Notes: generated by a model not told the origin, from the sequence alone. DNA of 38,716 nt from Caldifarciminota bacterium (GCA_030592285.1 JAUVJU010000003.1:1-38716); one strand, 5' to 3'; counted from the stretch's first letter, positions 19,187-28,143 are shown. A program made the numbers and translations.

Positions 19187-20383
19187 ATGAATAGAAAAAC
19201 ATATATTACATTATGGAAGGAAATAAACAAAGACGGTAAACCAATATTGATTATAGGACCAAGGCAGGTAGGAAAAACCACTCTTGCAAATCAGATTAGT
19301 AAGAAATATAAAAATTCATTTTACTATAATTATGATGAGTATCCTTTAAAAGTATTAAACAAGCCATATTTTTATGAGGAATTGAATAGAAGGGATTCAT
19401 CAAAACCACTAATTATATTTGATGAAATACACAAATTCTATAAATGGAAATCATATATAAAGGGTGTTTATGATAAAGATTCTTCCAAATATGATTTTAT
19501 TCTTACTGGAAGCGGGAGAATGGATTTGTATCAAAAGGGAGGAGATGCACTTACAGGACGAAAAAACAATTTATATCTTTTTCCATTTACATTAAGTGAA
19601 TTTTGTAAAAGAAGAAAAGTAGAAGGATTTTTATATGATCCTATGAATTTTATTAATTACAGCAAAAATAAAGAATCATATAAATTAATGAATATTTTTC
19701 TAGATATTTCTCCTTTCCCGGAGCCATTTTTAAAAAACAATAAAAGATTTTATAGAAGATGGAAAAAAGATTACAGAACACAATTAGTAAGGCAGGATAT
19801 AAGAGATGCTAGCAATATAATGGATATAATTAAACTAGAAAATCTGCTGTTATATATTCCTGAAAATGTATCATCAAATCTTTCATATCTTTCATGTGCT
19901 AAAATGCTTGAGGTCTCACCAAATACAATAAAGAAATGGCTATATCATTTGTCATCTTTTTTTCTTATATTTAGCATTATGCCTTACACAAAAACATCAA
20001 AAGCACTTCTGAAAGAAAAAAAATATTATATGTATGATTATGGGGTTGTAAATAATTTAGGTGCTAAATTTGAAAACATGATTGCTCTTGAATTATTAAG
20101 ATTAATTAACAATTTGAATGACTTGGGAGTTGATAATTTTGAGTTAAGATATATTAAAAATAGATTAGGAGAAGAAGTTGATTTTATTATACTTAAAAAT
20201 AATACCCCATTTTTATTAATAGAAGCAAAATATAATAATGATAATTTCAGTAAAACATTGTTAAAGTTTAGTGAAATATTTAATATAGCTGGAATTCAAT
20301 TAACAAATAAAAAAAATATTTATAGATTGAAAAACAAATGTGTACTTGTAAGTGCAAATAATTTTCTTTCTTCTTTGCCTTAA
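19187..20383 (+). CDS. AAA-type ATPase, DUF4143-containing family
   Basis: IIGPRQVGKTTLANQI Walker A; PLIIFDEIHKFYKWKSYIKGVYD; C-terminal RLGEEVDFII...LLIEAKY. Confidence 0.88.
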   Translation: MNRKTYITLWKEINKDGKPILIIGPRQVGKTTLANQISKKYKNSFYYNYDEYPLKVLNKPYFYEELNRRDSSKPLIIFDEIHKFYKWKSYIKGVYDKDSSKYDFILTGSGRMDLYQKGGDALTGRKNNLYLFPFTLSEFCKRRKVEGFLYDPMNFINYSKNKESYKLMNIFLDISPFPEPFLKNNKRFYRRWKKDYRTQLVRQDIRDASNIMDIIKLENLLLYIPENVSSNLSYLSCAKMLEVSPNTIKKWLYHLSSFFLIFSIMPYTKTSKALLKEKKYYMYDYGVVNNLGAKFENMIALELLRLINNLNDLGVDNFELRYIKNRLGEEVDFIILKNNTPFLLIEAKYNNDNFSKTLLKFSEIFNIAGIQLTNKKNIYRLKNKCVLVSANNFLSSLP

Positions 20384-20637
20384 TGTAAAAATGCTATAAT
20401 TTTTTCATATTTAATGTGGAATAAGAAATATATACTTGAGGGACTATTATTCTTATCGGTTTTAAAAGTTAAATTGCAACGGAACTCATCTTACCGTCAT
20501 TATTAGGATGTTCTATTGTTGTGCTATTTACAACATAGACTTTTTGCCGGAAAAGAAGGGTTCATTTGTTATTAAAGTGAATACCATTGAATATGTAGAA
20601 AGAACCCAGCATTTTACATTTTTTTGGATTTTGGAGG

Positions 20638-20702
20638 TTGACAAAAAAGAAAAAGCAAATATATTATCATTAGTTCTACCAATTCAATAGAACAAGTAGA
20701 AC
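20638..20702 (+). promoter_or_regulatory. iscR promoter (TTGACA-18-TATTAT) and downstream operator-like repeats GTTCTA/TAGAAC/GTAGAAC
   Basis: TTGACA 20638-20643, TATTAT 20662-20667, GTTCTAC 20673-20679, TAGAAC 20688-20693, GTAGAAC 20696-20702. Confidence 0.55.
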
Positions 20703-20714
20703 AAAGGAGAAATA

Positions 20715-21125
20715 ATGAAATTATCAACAAGAGCAAGATATGGATTAAGAGCAATGATCGTATTAGCAGAGAATTTTGATAAAAAACCTGTATTATTAAA
20801 GGAAATTGCTAAAGAAGAGGGTTTATCAATGAAATATCTTGATCATATTCTAAGACCATTAAAAGCAAAAAATCTTGTAAGACGCGTTCATAATGGATAT
20901 GTGCTTACAAAAAAGCCAAGGAATATATCATCATATGAAATTATTTCAACACTTGAAGGAGATAATTATCCTGTTGAATGTGCTATGCATCCTGAAAATT
21001 GTGATAAATCAAAACAATGTGTAACACGGGATTTATGGAAAAAGATCAATGATTCATATATAGAGATTCTATCAAAAAGTACTCTTGCCGATTTCATTAA
21101 TAAAAAAGGAGAGAAAAATGGATAA
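20715..21125 (+). CDS. iscR: Rrf2-family regulator, IscR-like
   Basis: MKLSTRARYGLRAMIVLAE, Cys triad ECAMHPENCDKSKQC; overlaps iscS start. Confidence 0.88.
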   Translation: MKLSTRARYGLRAMIVLAENFDKKPVLLKEIAKEEGLSMKYLDHILRPLKAKNLVRRVHNGYVLTKKPRNISSYEIISTLEGDNYPVECAMHPENCDKSKQCVTRDLWKKINDSYIEILSKSTLADFINKKGEKNG

Positions 21126-22278
21126 AATATATTTTGATAATAGTTCCAGTACAAGAATGGATGAAAGAGTATTAGCAGAAATGGAACCATATCTATTTGA
21201 TTCATATGCTACCCCTACAAGTGATTTTGGCTATTCAATGGGAACAGATGCAAAGGATGCATTAAGGATATCGCGTGAAACTATTGCTAAAAGCATTAAT
21301 GCATTAACCAAGGAAATTGTATTTACTTCGGGATTTACAGAATCCAATAATTTGGCAATAAAAGGCATTCTTAAAAAACTAAAAAATAAAAAACACATAA
21401 TAATTTCCACAATTGAAGATTTTTCTATTCTCAATACTGTGAAAATGCTTGAAAAAGATGGATACAAAGTAACATATATTGGTGTTGATGAATATGGCTT
21501 ATTAAATATTAATGAATTGAAGAATGCCTTAAGGGATGATACAGCTATTGTTTCCATTCAGACAGCTAATCAGGAAATAGGTACATTGCAGAACATTAAA
21601 GAGATTGCAGAAATTGTTAAGAAAAAAAACATTCTTCTCCATACAGATGCCACACATGCATTTATGAGAATTCCTATTAATGTAAAGGAATGGAATCTTG
21701 ATTTAATGACCATTGATGCATATACAATTCATGGTCCCAGAGGGATTGGTGCCTTATATATAAAAAAAGGAACACCCATTAAAAAAATCATGGATGGCGG
21801 TTATCAGGAATTTGATAAAAGAGCAGGTCCGGAAAATATTCCATCTGCTGTTGGTTTTGCAAAAGCTGTAAAATTAGTTACTAAGGATGAAAATATTGAA
21901 TTAGAAAAGATGAGGGATTATATAATTAAAAGAATTATAAATGAAATCCCTGATACAATAATAAATGGTCATCCAACAAAAAGAATTCCTCACAATGCAA
22001 ATATAACATTTCATTATGTTGAGGGTGAATCAATCACACTTCATCTTGATATGAGAGGGATTGCCGTAAGTACAGGATCAGCATGTTTTAGCAAATCGCT
22101 TGAGGCAAGTCATGTTATTCTTGGAATTGGTGGAGATCATGAAAGAGCACATGGATCAGTAAGATTTACATTTGGTAGATTCAATACAAAGAAGGAGATT
22201 GATGAAACCGTCTTGGCATTAAAAGAAATCATTGAAATATTAAGAAAGATCAGTCCAATAAAAAAAGCGGAGGCATAA
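21118..22278 (+). CDS. Cysteine desulfurase-like protein (IscS/NifS family) lacking the PLP-lysine; probable pseudoenzyme or scaffold
   Basis: IYFDNSSSTRMDERVLAEMEPYL, ESNNLAIKG, STGSACFSKSLEASHV; expected GHK replaced by AYT in DLMTIDAYTIHGPRGIGALY. Confidence 0.88.
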   Translation: MDKIYFDNSSSTRMDERVLAEMEPYLFDSYATPTSDFGYSMGTDAKDALRISRETIAKSINALTKEIVFTSGFTESNNLAIKGILKKLKNKKHIIISTIEDFSILNTVKMLEKDGYKVTYIGVDEYGLLNINELKNALRDDTAIVSIQTANQEIGTLQNIKEIAEIVKKKNILLHTDATHAFMRIPINVKEWNLDLMTIDAYTIHGPRGIGALYIKKGTPIKKIMDGGYQEFDKRAGPENIPSAVGFAKAVKLVTKDENIELEKMRDYIIKRIINEIPDTIINGHPTKRIPHNANITFHYVEGESITLHLDMRGIAVSTGSACFSKSLEASHVILGIGGDHERAHGSVRFTFGRFNTKKEIDETVLALKEIIEILRKISPIKKAEA

Positions 22279-22914
22279 ATGAGCTTACCATATTCAGAAA
22301 AGGTAATTGAACATTTTAAACATCCAAGAAATGTTGGGAAAATAGACAATCCAGACGGAAAGGCAATAGAAGGCAGTGCTGCATGTGGAGATATGGTTGC
22401 AGTGTATATTAAGGTTGATAAGGATTCAAAAAGGATTGAGAATATTAAATTCCAATCATATGGATGTGCATCAAATATTGCAACAGGATCTATTGTTACA
22501 GAGCTTGCAAAGGGAAAAACAATTGATGAGGCAAAAGATATATCATGGCAGCAGGCAGCAGATGAACTGGGTGGATTACCTCCAATAAAACAACATTGTT
22601 CAGTACTTGCAGTTGATGGATTAAGGGCAGCCATTAATAATTATGAAGAGAAAAATGGGCTTATTAAGAATAAAAAAGCTACTACAATTGAAATCATTAA
22701 TAAGCGATTAAAACATGTAATGAACCCTATTACAGGATTGGATGTAGTAAAAACAAATTTAATAAAGAAGGTAGAATTAATAAATAAAGAAATAATTGTA
22801 ATTATGGATATTCCTTCAAATCATCAATTTGCAAATTCTCTAAAAGAAGACATTGTTGAAAAACTGGAAGCACTTTGGGATATTGAAAGAGTAAAAGTAG
22901 AATTTACAGAATAA
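22279..22914 (+). CDS. iscU: IscU/NifU-N Fe-S scaffold fused to C-terminal DUF59/MIP18-like domain
   Basis: ACGDMV, YGCASNIATGSIVTELAKGK, LPPIKQHCSVLAVDGLRAAI (three scaffold Cys); C-terminus IEIINKRLKHVMNPITGLDVVKTNLIKKVELINKEIIVIMDIP. Confidence 0.87.
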   Translation: MSLPYSEKVIEHFKHPRNVGKIDNPDGKAIEGSAACGDMVAVYIKVDKDSKRIENIKFQSYGCASNIATGSIVTELAKGKTIDEAKDISWQQAADELGGLPPIKQHCSVLAVDGLRAAINNYEEKNGLIKNKKATTIEIINKRLKHVMNPITGLDVVKTNLIKKVELINKEIIVIMDIPSNHQFANSLKEDIVEKLEALWDIERVKVEFTE

Positions 22915-23067
22915 GTAATACAAATCATACTAAATGTTTTTAAAGAAACATGTTTTTTGCTTTTAGAAATGTCACCATATGTACTATTTGGTTTTCTTAT
23001 TGCAGGACCTGCAACAAATACAGCAACAATTTCATTTATATATGGAAAATTTGGAAAAAATATTTAA
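22915..23067 (+). pseudogene. Remnant of a permease (SO_0444/DUF318-like) with apparent internal deletion
   Basis: In-frame VIQIILNVFKETCFLLLEMSPYVLFGFLIAGPATNTATISFIYGKFGKNI*; N-terminal-like EMSPYVLFGFLIAG abuts GPATNxATI, which lies far apart in full-length permeases. Confidence 0.5.
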
Positions 23068-23094
23068 CAATAGATTTAAGAGATACTATTGCTG

Positions 23095-23123
23095 TTGACT
23101 AAGAATGGTAACATATTTATAAT
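23095..23123 (+). promoter_or_regulatory. Strong promoter TTGACT-17-TATAAT ahead of a 12-codon leader ORF and the DUF72 gene
   Basis: TTGACT 23095-23100, TATAAT 23118-23123, ATG 23130. Confidence 0.7.
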
Positions 23124-23175
23124 ATATTTATGAATAATGAAATAAATTCTAAAAAATCGTTAAAATAAGCATAAA

Positions 23176-23940
23176 ATGTTATATTTAGGAACAAGCGGAT
23201 ACCATTATAAAGAATGGATTGGAACTGTTTATCCTGAAACAACAAAGATAAAAACAATGTTTAATGAATATATTAATATCGGATTTAATACTGTTGAATT
23301 GAATTTCTCATATTACAGGCAGCCATCAGAAAAGATGATAAGAGATTTTTCCTTAAAGGCTCCTAAAGGGTTTAAATACATCATAAAGGCATATAAAGGA
23401 ATAACACATATATTTGAAGGCAATGAAATAATTAAAGATTACGTGAGTAATTACAGAAAAGGGAATGTGAAGAATAATTATGAAGGTGTATTATTTCAAT
23501 TTCCGGAATCATTTCATTTTAATAAGAAAAATTTGGAAATAATTAAAGAAAGAGTAAAGTATTTTGAAGATATTCCTTCATATATTGAATTCAGGGGTAG
23601 TGATTGGAATAGAGAAGATGTCTATGATTTTCTTAGAAAGAATAAAATGAATTATGTAATAACAGATTTACCAGAAAAAACCAATTTGCATAAAAGGGAA
23701 TTAAGATTAACTGATAAGAATGCATATTACCGTTTACATGGAAGAAATGATGACTGGTATAATCCAAAGGAACGGTATCATTATAATTATAATGATGATG
23801 AACTAAAAATATTTGCTTCGGAAATTAAGATGATTTCAAAAAAGGCAATAAATGTTTTTGTATTTTTTAATAATTGTCATGGTGGCTTTGCATTAACAAA
23901 TGCATTAAAAACAAAGCAAATGATTGGGGATTCTATTTAA
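23176..23940 (+). CDS. DUF72 family protein
   Basis: LYLGTSGYHYKEWIGTVYPE, FNTVELNFSYYRQPSEKM, AYYRLHGRNDDWY, VFVFFNNCHGGFALTNA. Confidence 0.9.
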   Translation: MLYLGTSGYHYKEWIGTVYPETTKIKTMFNEYINIGFNTVELNFSYYRQPSEKMIRDFSLKAPKGFKYIIKAYKGITHIFEGNEIIKDYVSNYRKGNVKNNYEGVLFQFPESFHFNKKNLEIIKERVKYFEDIPSYIEFRGSDWNREDVYDFLRKNKMNYVITDLPEKTNLHKRELRLTDKNAYYRLHGRNDDWYNPKERYHYNYNDDELKIFASEIKMISKKAINVFVFFNNCHGGFALTNALKTKQMIGDSI

Positions 23941-26900
23941 GAATATCAATCTTTATTTTGTATTTATAACTTTTTTTTATAGAATATAATTTTTTATACA
24001 ATTTTAATGATTTAATTTTATATGATTTTTTATTAGTTAATCGGTATAATTCAAAGAGGATCTCGGCCTGATTTTCATCATCTTTATACTTATTTAACAT
24101 ATTTTCTAAACAAGAAATTGCAGAATCATTATTTAAAAGTATATCTGATTTTACTTTTATAAATTCAATGTCAAAACTATGAGATTTGAAAAAATCGGTT
24201 AATGAATATTTTTCAATTTTCTTGATTATCTTATATATATTCTTATTCTTTTGTTCATAAAAGATCTCTGCTTTACATAAAAGACCTTTAATTAAACGAT
24301 CATCAACATTTAATGCTTTTGCTTTTTTAATCACTTTGTCTAAGTATTTGATTGCAATTTTGTATTCGCCTGTTATTTTATAAATTGAAACAAGATCAAA
24401 ATATATCGTAGAAAGTCTTTGATCTTCTTTCAATTCTTTTGCAAGAATTAGAGCTTTATTAAGATAATTAAGAGATTTTGATAGATCACCTATTTCAAAG
24501 TAAACATCACCAAGATTTGACAATACAGTTCTAATCCCACCTTTATCACCAATGCTCACTGCAAGATCATAGCTTAGATTATAAAATTTTAATGCTTCAG
24601 AATAATTTCCTTTTAATGTATAAATACTACCAAGATTATTTTGTAGAATTCTAATCACATATCTTTCTCCCAATTTATTGTTTTTTATGAGTAGTTTTTT
24701 GTATAAATCTTCAGCATTATCAAGATTTCCTTTAAGAAACTGGATATTTGCAATGTTGGTCAAAGCAGGAATTCTTTTCAGTCCCATTTTATTTGATATT
24801 TTTTTACTTTTATTAAAAAGCATAAGAGCTTTACTATAATTACCTTTATATTGATATATTAAGCCCATATTATTATATGTTAAGGCCTTATCAAATAGAA
24901 GTTTCTTCTCGCTTTTCTCGTTTTTTTCAATAAACAATAAATTCATATTGTAATAATACAATGCTTTTTCAAAATTGCCCAAATTACCATAAGCAATGCC
25001 ATAATTATTGTAAGTCCCCGAAATACCAACTTTTTCATTAGTCTTATTATATTTTTCTAAAGCCCTTTTAAATAACTTAATTGCATATTCATTATTGCCC
25101 AATCTTATTGATATATACCCATGTCTGTTTTCGGCATCTGCAATAATTAATTCATTTTTCAATTTATTCCCAATTCTTTTTATAGTTTTATAGATTTCAA
25201 TAGATTCTTTCCATCTACCTATTATTTCATAAATCTCCCCAATCTTCATTTTAATTGAAACAATTTTTCTGTTTTTCTTTTCATATTTTAATAATCTTTC
25301 ATATAGGGAAACAGCATCCTCATTTTTAAAATTTTCCTTTGCAAAATCACCGGCTAATAATAAATATTGTTTTGCTTCATTTTTCATTTCTGCCTGTTCA
25401 TAATGAAAAGCAATATCACTATAAAAATTTTTATTATTAATAAAGACCTTTTCCATTGTAATGGCAGCAATTTTATGCAATTTTTTTAACTGCTTTTTCA
25501 TTTGCATATTGTATGCAGCATCACGAAGCAAGCTATGTTTGAATAAATATTTTATTTGGGAAACAGCATTCCACAAATTTTCCTGTTCTCCCGTTTTCAA
25601 GATGGGTTTAATATTACTTTTACCTGATAGCATTGATGATAAAATATTAATATTAAATTCATTTCCAAGCACTGAGGCACTTTGAATAAGATTTCTTAAT
25701 TTTTGCGATAATCTATCTATTCGTGAAATTAGAATGGGATATATTCCCGAAGGAATATCAATATTAACTGCTTTTAATGAATATATATTGTTTTTTAATT
25801 CAATATATCTATTTTCAAATAAATACAAACAGAACTGTTCCATAAAAAAAGGATTGCTCTGCGTTTTTTTAAGGATCAAAGAATGCAATTTCTTATCAGT
25901 TTCATATCCTAACTGTAATTTCACAAATTCCTCAGTTTCTTCAGACTCAATTTTTTTAAGAATAATTTCTGAAACAAAAATATCCTTAATCGCCAACCTT
26001 GGTTTTTCGCCATTATCAAAGAATCTACTTGAAACCAAAAAAACACAAGGAAATTGATTTATATCATTGAATAATTGTAATAATAATTTATTTGAATCAG
26101 AATCCATCCATTGCAAATCCTCAATAATAATAATAAGCGGCTTGATGAGTGACAGGATCTTTATAAATGATATTATTCCAATAAGAAGATTATTAAACTT
26201 TGCCTTTGGATCAAGGGATAAAAGGTGGGATTCTTTGGTCTTAATATTCAAAAACTCGGCAATGATTTCTCTTCTGTCAATCAATTCGCGAAGTAATGCT
26301 TTTGCTTTTCTAGTATGAATTTTCCCTGCTGTTTCAATTAATTCATCAAATTTAGTATTAAATAATTTATTATTTTCTTTATTGGAATTGCTTTCATTTA
26401 CAGAAAAATATTTTTTAAGCATATATTCAAAAGGATTTAAACTTTTTTTAAGAATATTATCAGTTTTAAGAATAATCCTATTTGATTTTGATTTATACTC
26501 TTCAATAGAATTAAATATAATTCTTGTTTTACCAATACCAACATCTCCGTATACATAAACCAAGCCGCCATATTTGTTATTATTAATATGATTTAAGTGT
26601 TTAGAAATTAATTTTGATTCCCTTTTTCTGCCAACAAATTTTCCAGAGTAAAAAAACTCATCCTGAATATTTAGATTTCCAAGTAATTTATACAATTGGG
26701 TTTCTTTTGATTTTCCTTTAAAAGTAATGCTTCCTAAATACTCAATGTTATGGGACATCTGAATTTTTCTTCCTACATTTTCAGAAATCCATATTTCTCC
26801 CCAATCTGCTTTACTCATAAATCTTGCAGCCAAATTGACATTGTCACCCAAAACAGTATAAGTTGCTCTTATATTAGATCCAACAAGACCGGCATATACG

Positions 26901-27856
26901 GTTCCATAGGATAAGCCGGCCTTTATATCATTCCCATACAATTTTTTTATTTCCAAAACAAAGTCAATTGCCCGTATCATATTATTCTCATGTGAAATAG
27001 GAGCACCAAATAGTATAAGTACAAGATTATTCTTATCTCCAAAATCCAGTAAATTAAAATAACCGCCATAATTATCAGATAATGTAATGATTGTTGTGAT
27101 GAATTCATTTAATTTTTTAAAATCACTTAATTTCTTAAATTGCATAAAAACAGATACTACTTGTCTAAACTCACTCTTATTTTTATTTAATACATTGAAG
27201 GAAAAATACTGATTCAAAATCTTTTTGGAAATAATTTGCTTTTTAGGATGAAATGATTGTGATTTGACTTTATATTGTTTAAGTTTGAAAAAGCCATTCC
27301 TATTTTTAATTAATATTTTTTTTGTTTTCAATAATTTTGCAGCAGAACCATGTAATAATATTTCTCCAGGTTTTGTACAATGTTCTGCATTAACAGCATT
27401 ATTTATTGAATTACCCTTAAAAAAGAATGTTCTATGGTTTTCTTTACCAAGAATTCCCCAATTTAATAAACCATGTGAAATTCCAATTTTTAATGAAATT
27501 GATAAGCCCTTTATAAGCTTGGATTTGATCTTATAATTAGTATAGATATTCTGGATCTCACAGGCACAGTTAGAAACGGTATCCATTGCTGTATTAGGAA
27601 AGATTGCTGTAAAAGCATCGCCTGCAAAAGTAGAAATAAAACCATTGTTTGAGTATATTACATCAATCATTTGACCAAACACCTTGTTTATTATTGAAGA
27701 TAATTCTTCTGCTCCTGCTTTTCCATGAGAAGAAAGCTGTTCGGTTATGGAAGTGAACCCGGAAATATCAAGAAACATAACGGATGCCTTAAACGAACCA
27801 TTATACTCCTTGTGTTTTTCCTTTTCGGCAATGAATACAGGAATATAATTTATCAT
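23933..27856 (-). CDS. Soluble adenylyl cyclase-like protein: two class III cyclase domains, AAA ATPase, TPR repeats
   Basis: FLDISGFTSITEQL...GDAFTAIFP; VLGDNVNLAARFMSKA; YVYGDVGIGKTRIIF Walker A; IIEDLQWMDSDSN; multiple TPRs (NNYGIAYGNLGNFEKALYYY). Confidence 0.9.
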   Translation of the reverse strand: MINYIPVFIAEKEKHKEYNGSFKASVMFLDISGFTSITEQLSSHGKAGAEELSSIINKVFGQMIDVIYSNNGFISTFAGDAFTAIFPNTAMDTVSNCACEIQNIYTNYKIKSKLIKGLSISLKIGISHGLLNWGILGKENHRTFFFKGNSINNAVNAEHCTKPGEILLHGSAAKLLKTKKILIKNRNGFFKLKQYKVKSQSFHPKKQIISKKILNQYFSFNVLNKNKSEFRQVVSVFMQFKKLSDFKKLNEFITTIITLSDNYGGYFNLLDFGDKNNLVLILFGAPISHENNMIRAIDFVLEIKKLYGNDIKAGLSYGTVYAGLVGSNIRATYTVLGDNVNLAARFMSKADWGEIWISENVGRKIQMSHNIEYLGSITFKGKSKETQLYKLLGNLNIQDEFFYSGKFVGRKRESKLISKHLNHINNNKYGGLVYVYGDVGIGKTRIIFNSIEEYKSKSNRIILKTDNILKKSLNPFEYMLKKYFSVNESNSNKENNKLFNTKFDELIETAGKIHTRKAKALLRELIDRREIIAEFLNIKTKESHLLSLDPKAKFNNLLIGIISFIKILSLIKPLIIIIEDLQWMDSDSNKLLLQLFNDINQFPCVFLVSSRFFDNGEKPRLAIKDIFVSEIILKKIESEETEEFVKLQLGYETDKKLHSLILKKTQSNPFFMEQFCLYLFENRYIELKNNIYSLKAVNIDIPSGIYPILISRIDRLSQKLRNLIQSASVLGNEFNINILSSMLSGKSNIKPILKTGEQENLWNAVSQIKYLFKHSLLRDAAYNMQMKKQLKKLHKIAAITMEKVFINNKNFYSDIAFHYEQAEMKNEAKQYLLLAGDFAKENFKNEDAVSLYERLLKYEKKNRKIVSIKMKIGEIYEIIGRWKESIEIYKTIKRIGNKLKNELIIADAENRHGYISIRLGNNEYAIKLFKRALEKYNKTNEKVGISGTYNNYGIAYGNLGNFEKALYYYNMNLLFIEKNEKSEKKLLFDKALTYNNMGLIYQYKGNYSKALMLFNKSKKISNKMGLKRIPALTNIANIQFLKGNLDNAEDLYKKLLIKNNKLGERYVIRILQNNLGSIYTLKGNYSEALKFYNLSYDLAVSIGDKGGIRTVLSNLGDVYFEIGDLSKSLNYLNKALILAKELKEDQRLSTIYFDLVSIYKITGEYKIAIKYLDKVIKKAKALNVDDRLIKGLLCKAEIFYEQKNKNIYKIIKKIEKYSLTDFFKSHSFDIEFIKVKSDILLNNDSAISCLENMLNKYKDDENQAEILFELYRLTNKKSYKIKSLKLYKKLYSIKKSYKYKIKIDILK

Positions 27857-27863
27857 AATACAG

Positions 27864-27891
27864 ATTATACATTTAATTTGAAAATTAACAA
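27864..27891 (-). promoter_or_regulatory. Promoter TTGTTA-16-TATAAT, 7 nt before the cyclase ATG
   Basis: Minus-strand -35 at 27886-27891, -10 at 27864-27869, start codon 27854-27856. Confidence 0.6.
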
Positions 27892-27904
27892 GACTTAATA
27901 GTTA

Positions 27905-28071
27905 GGTCGGGGGTTGACATTTTGACAGAATTATTAGTAATATATTGCACTTTTTCTATTAAAATATTAAATAAAACACTATATATTGACAAACAACACA
28001 TTGTTGTATACAATAAAGGCACATCAAGGGCTGCAAAAAGCTGTAAAAATGTCAAAAAGTCAACCCCCGGC
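27905..28071. mobile_element. MITE-like element copy 2 (167 bp), related to copy 1
   Basis: Left GGTCGGGGGTTGACATTTTGACAG; right end reverse complement GCCGGGGGTTGACTTTTTGACAT; internal acactatatattgacaaa resembles tactatatatagacaaa of copy 1. Confidence 0.7.
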
Positions 28072-28114
28072 TAGATATCATATATTATTTATTTGTGATT
28101 TTTTATGTATTTGG

Positions 28115-28143
28115 TTGATTTAATATTGGTTTTATATTATTAT
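28115..28143 (+). promoter_or_regulatory. Promoter TTGATT-17-TATTAT, 7 nt before ATG 28151
   Basis: Hexamers at 28115-28120 and 28138-28143. Confidence 0.55.

Noticed and set aside
20508-20690. 60-aa ORF before iscR
   Set aside because: No recognisable motifs, contains the iscR -35/-10 region and operator-like repeats; more likely noncoding or gene debris
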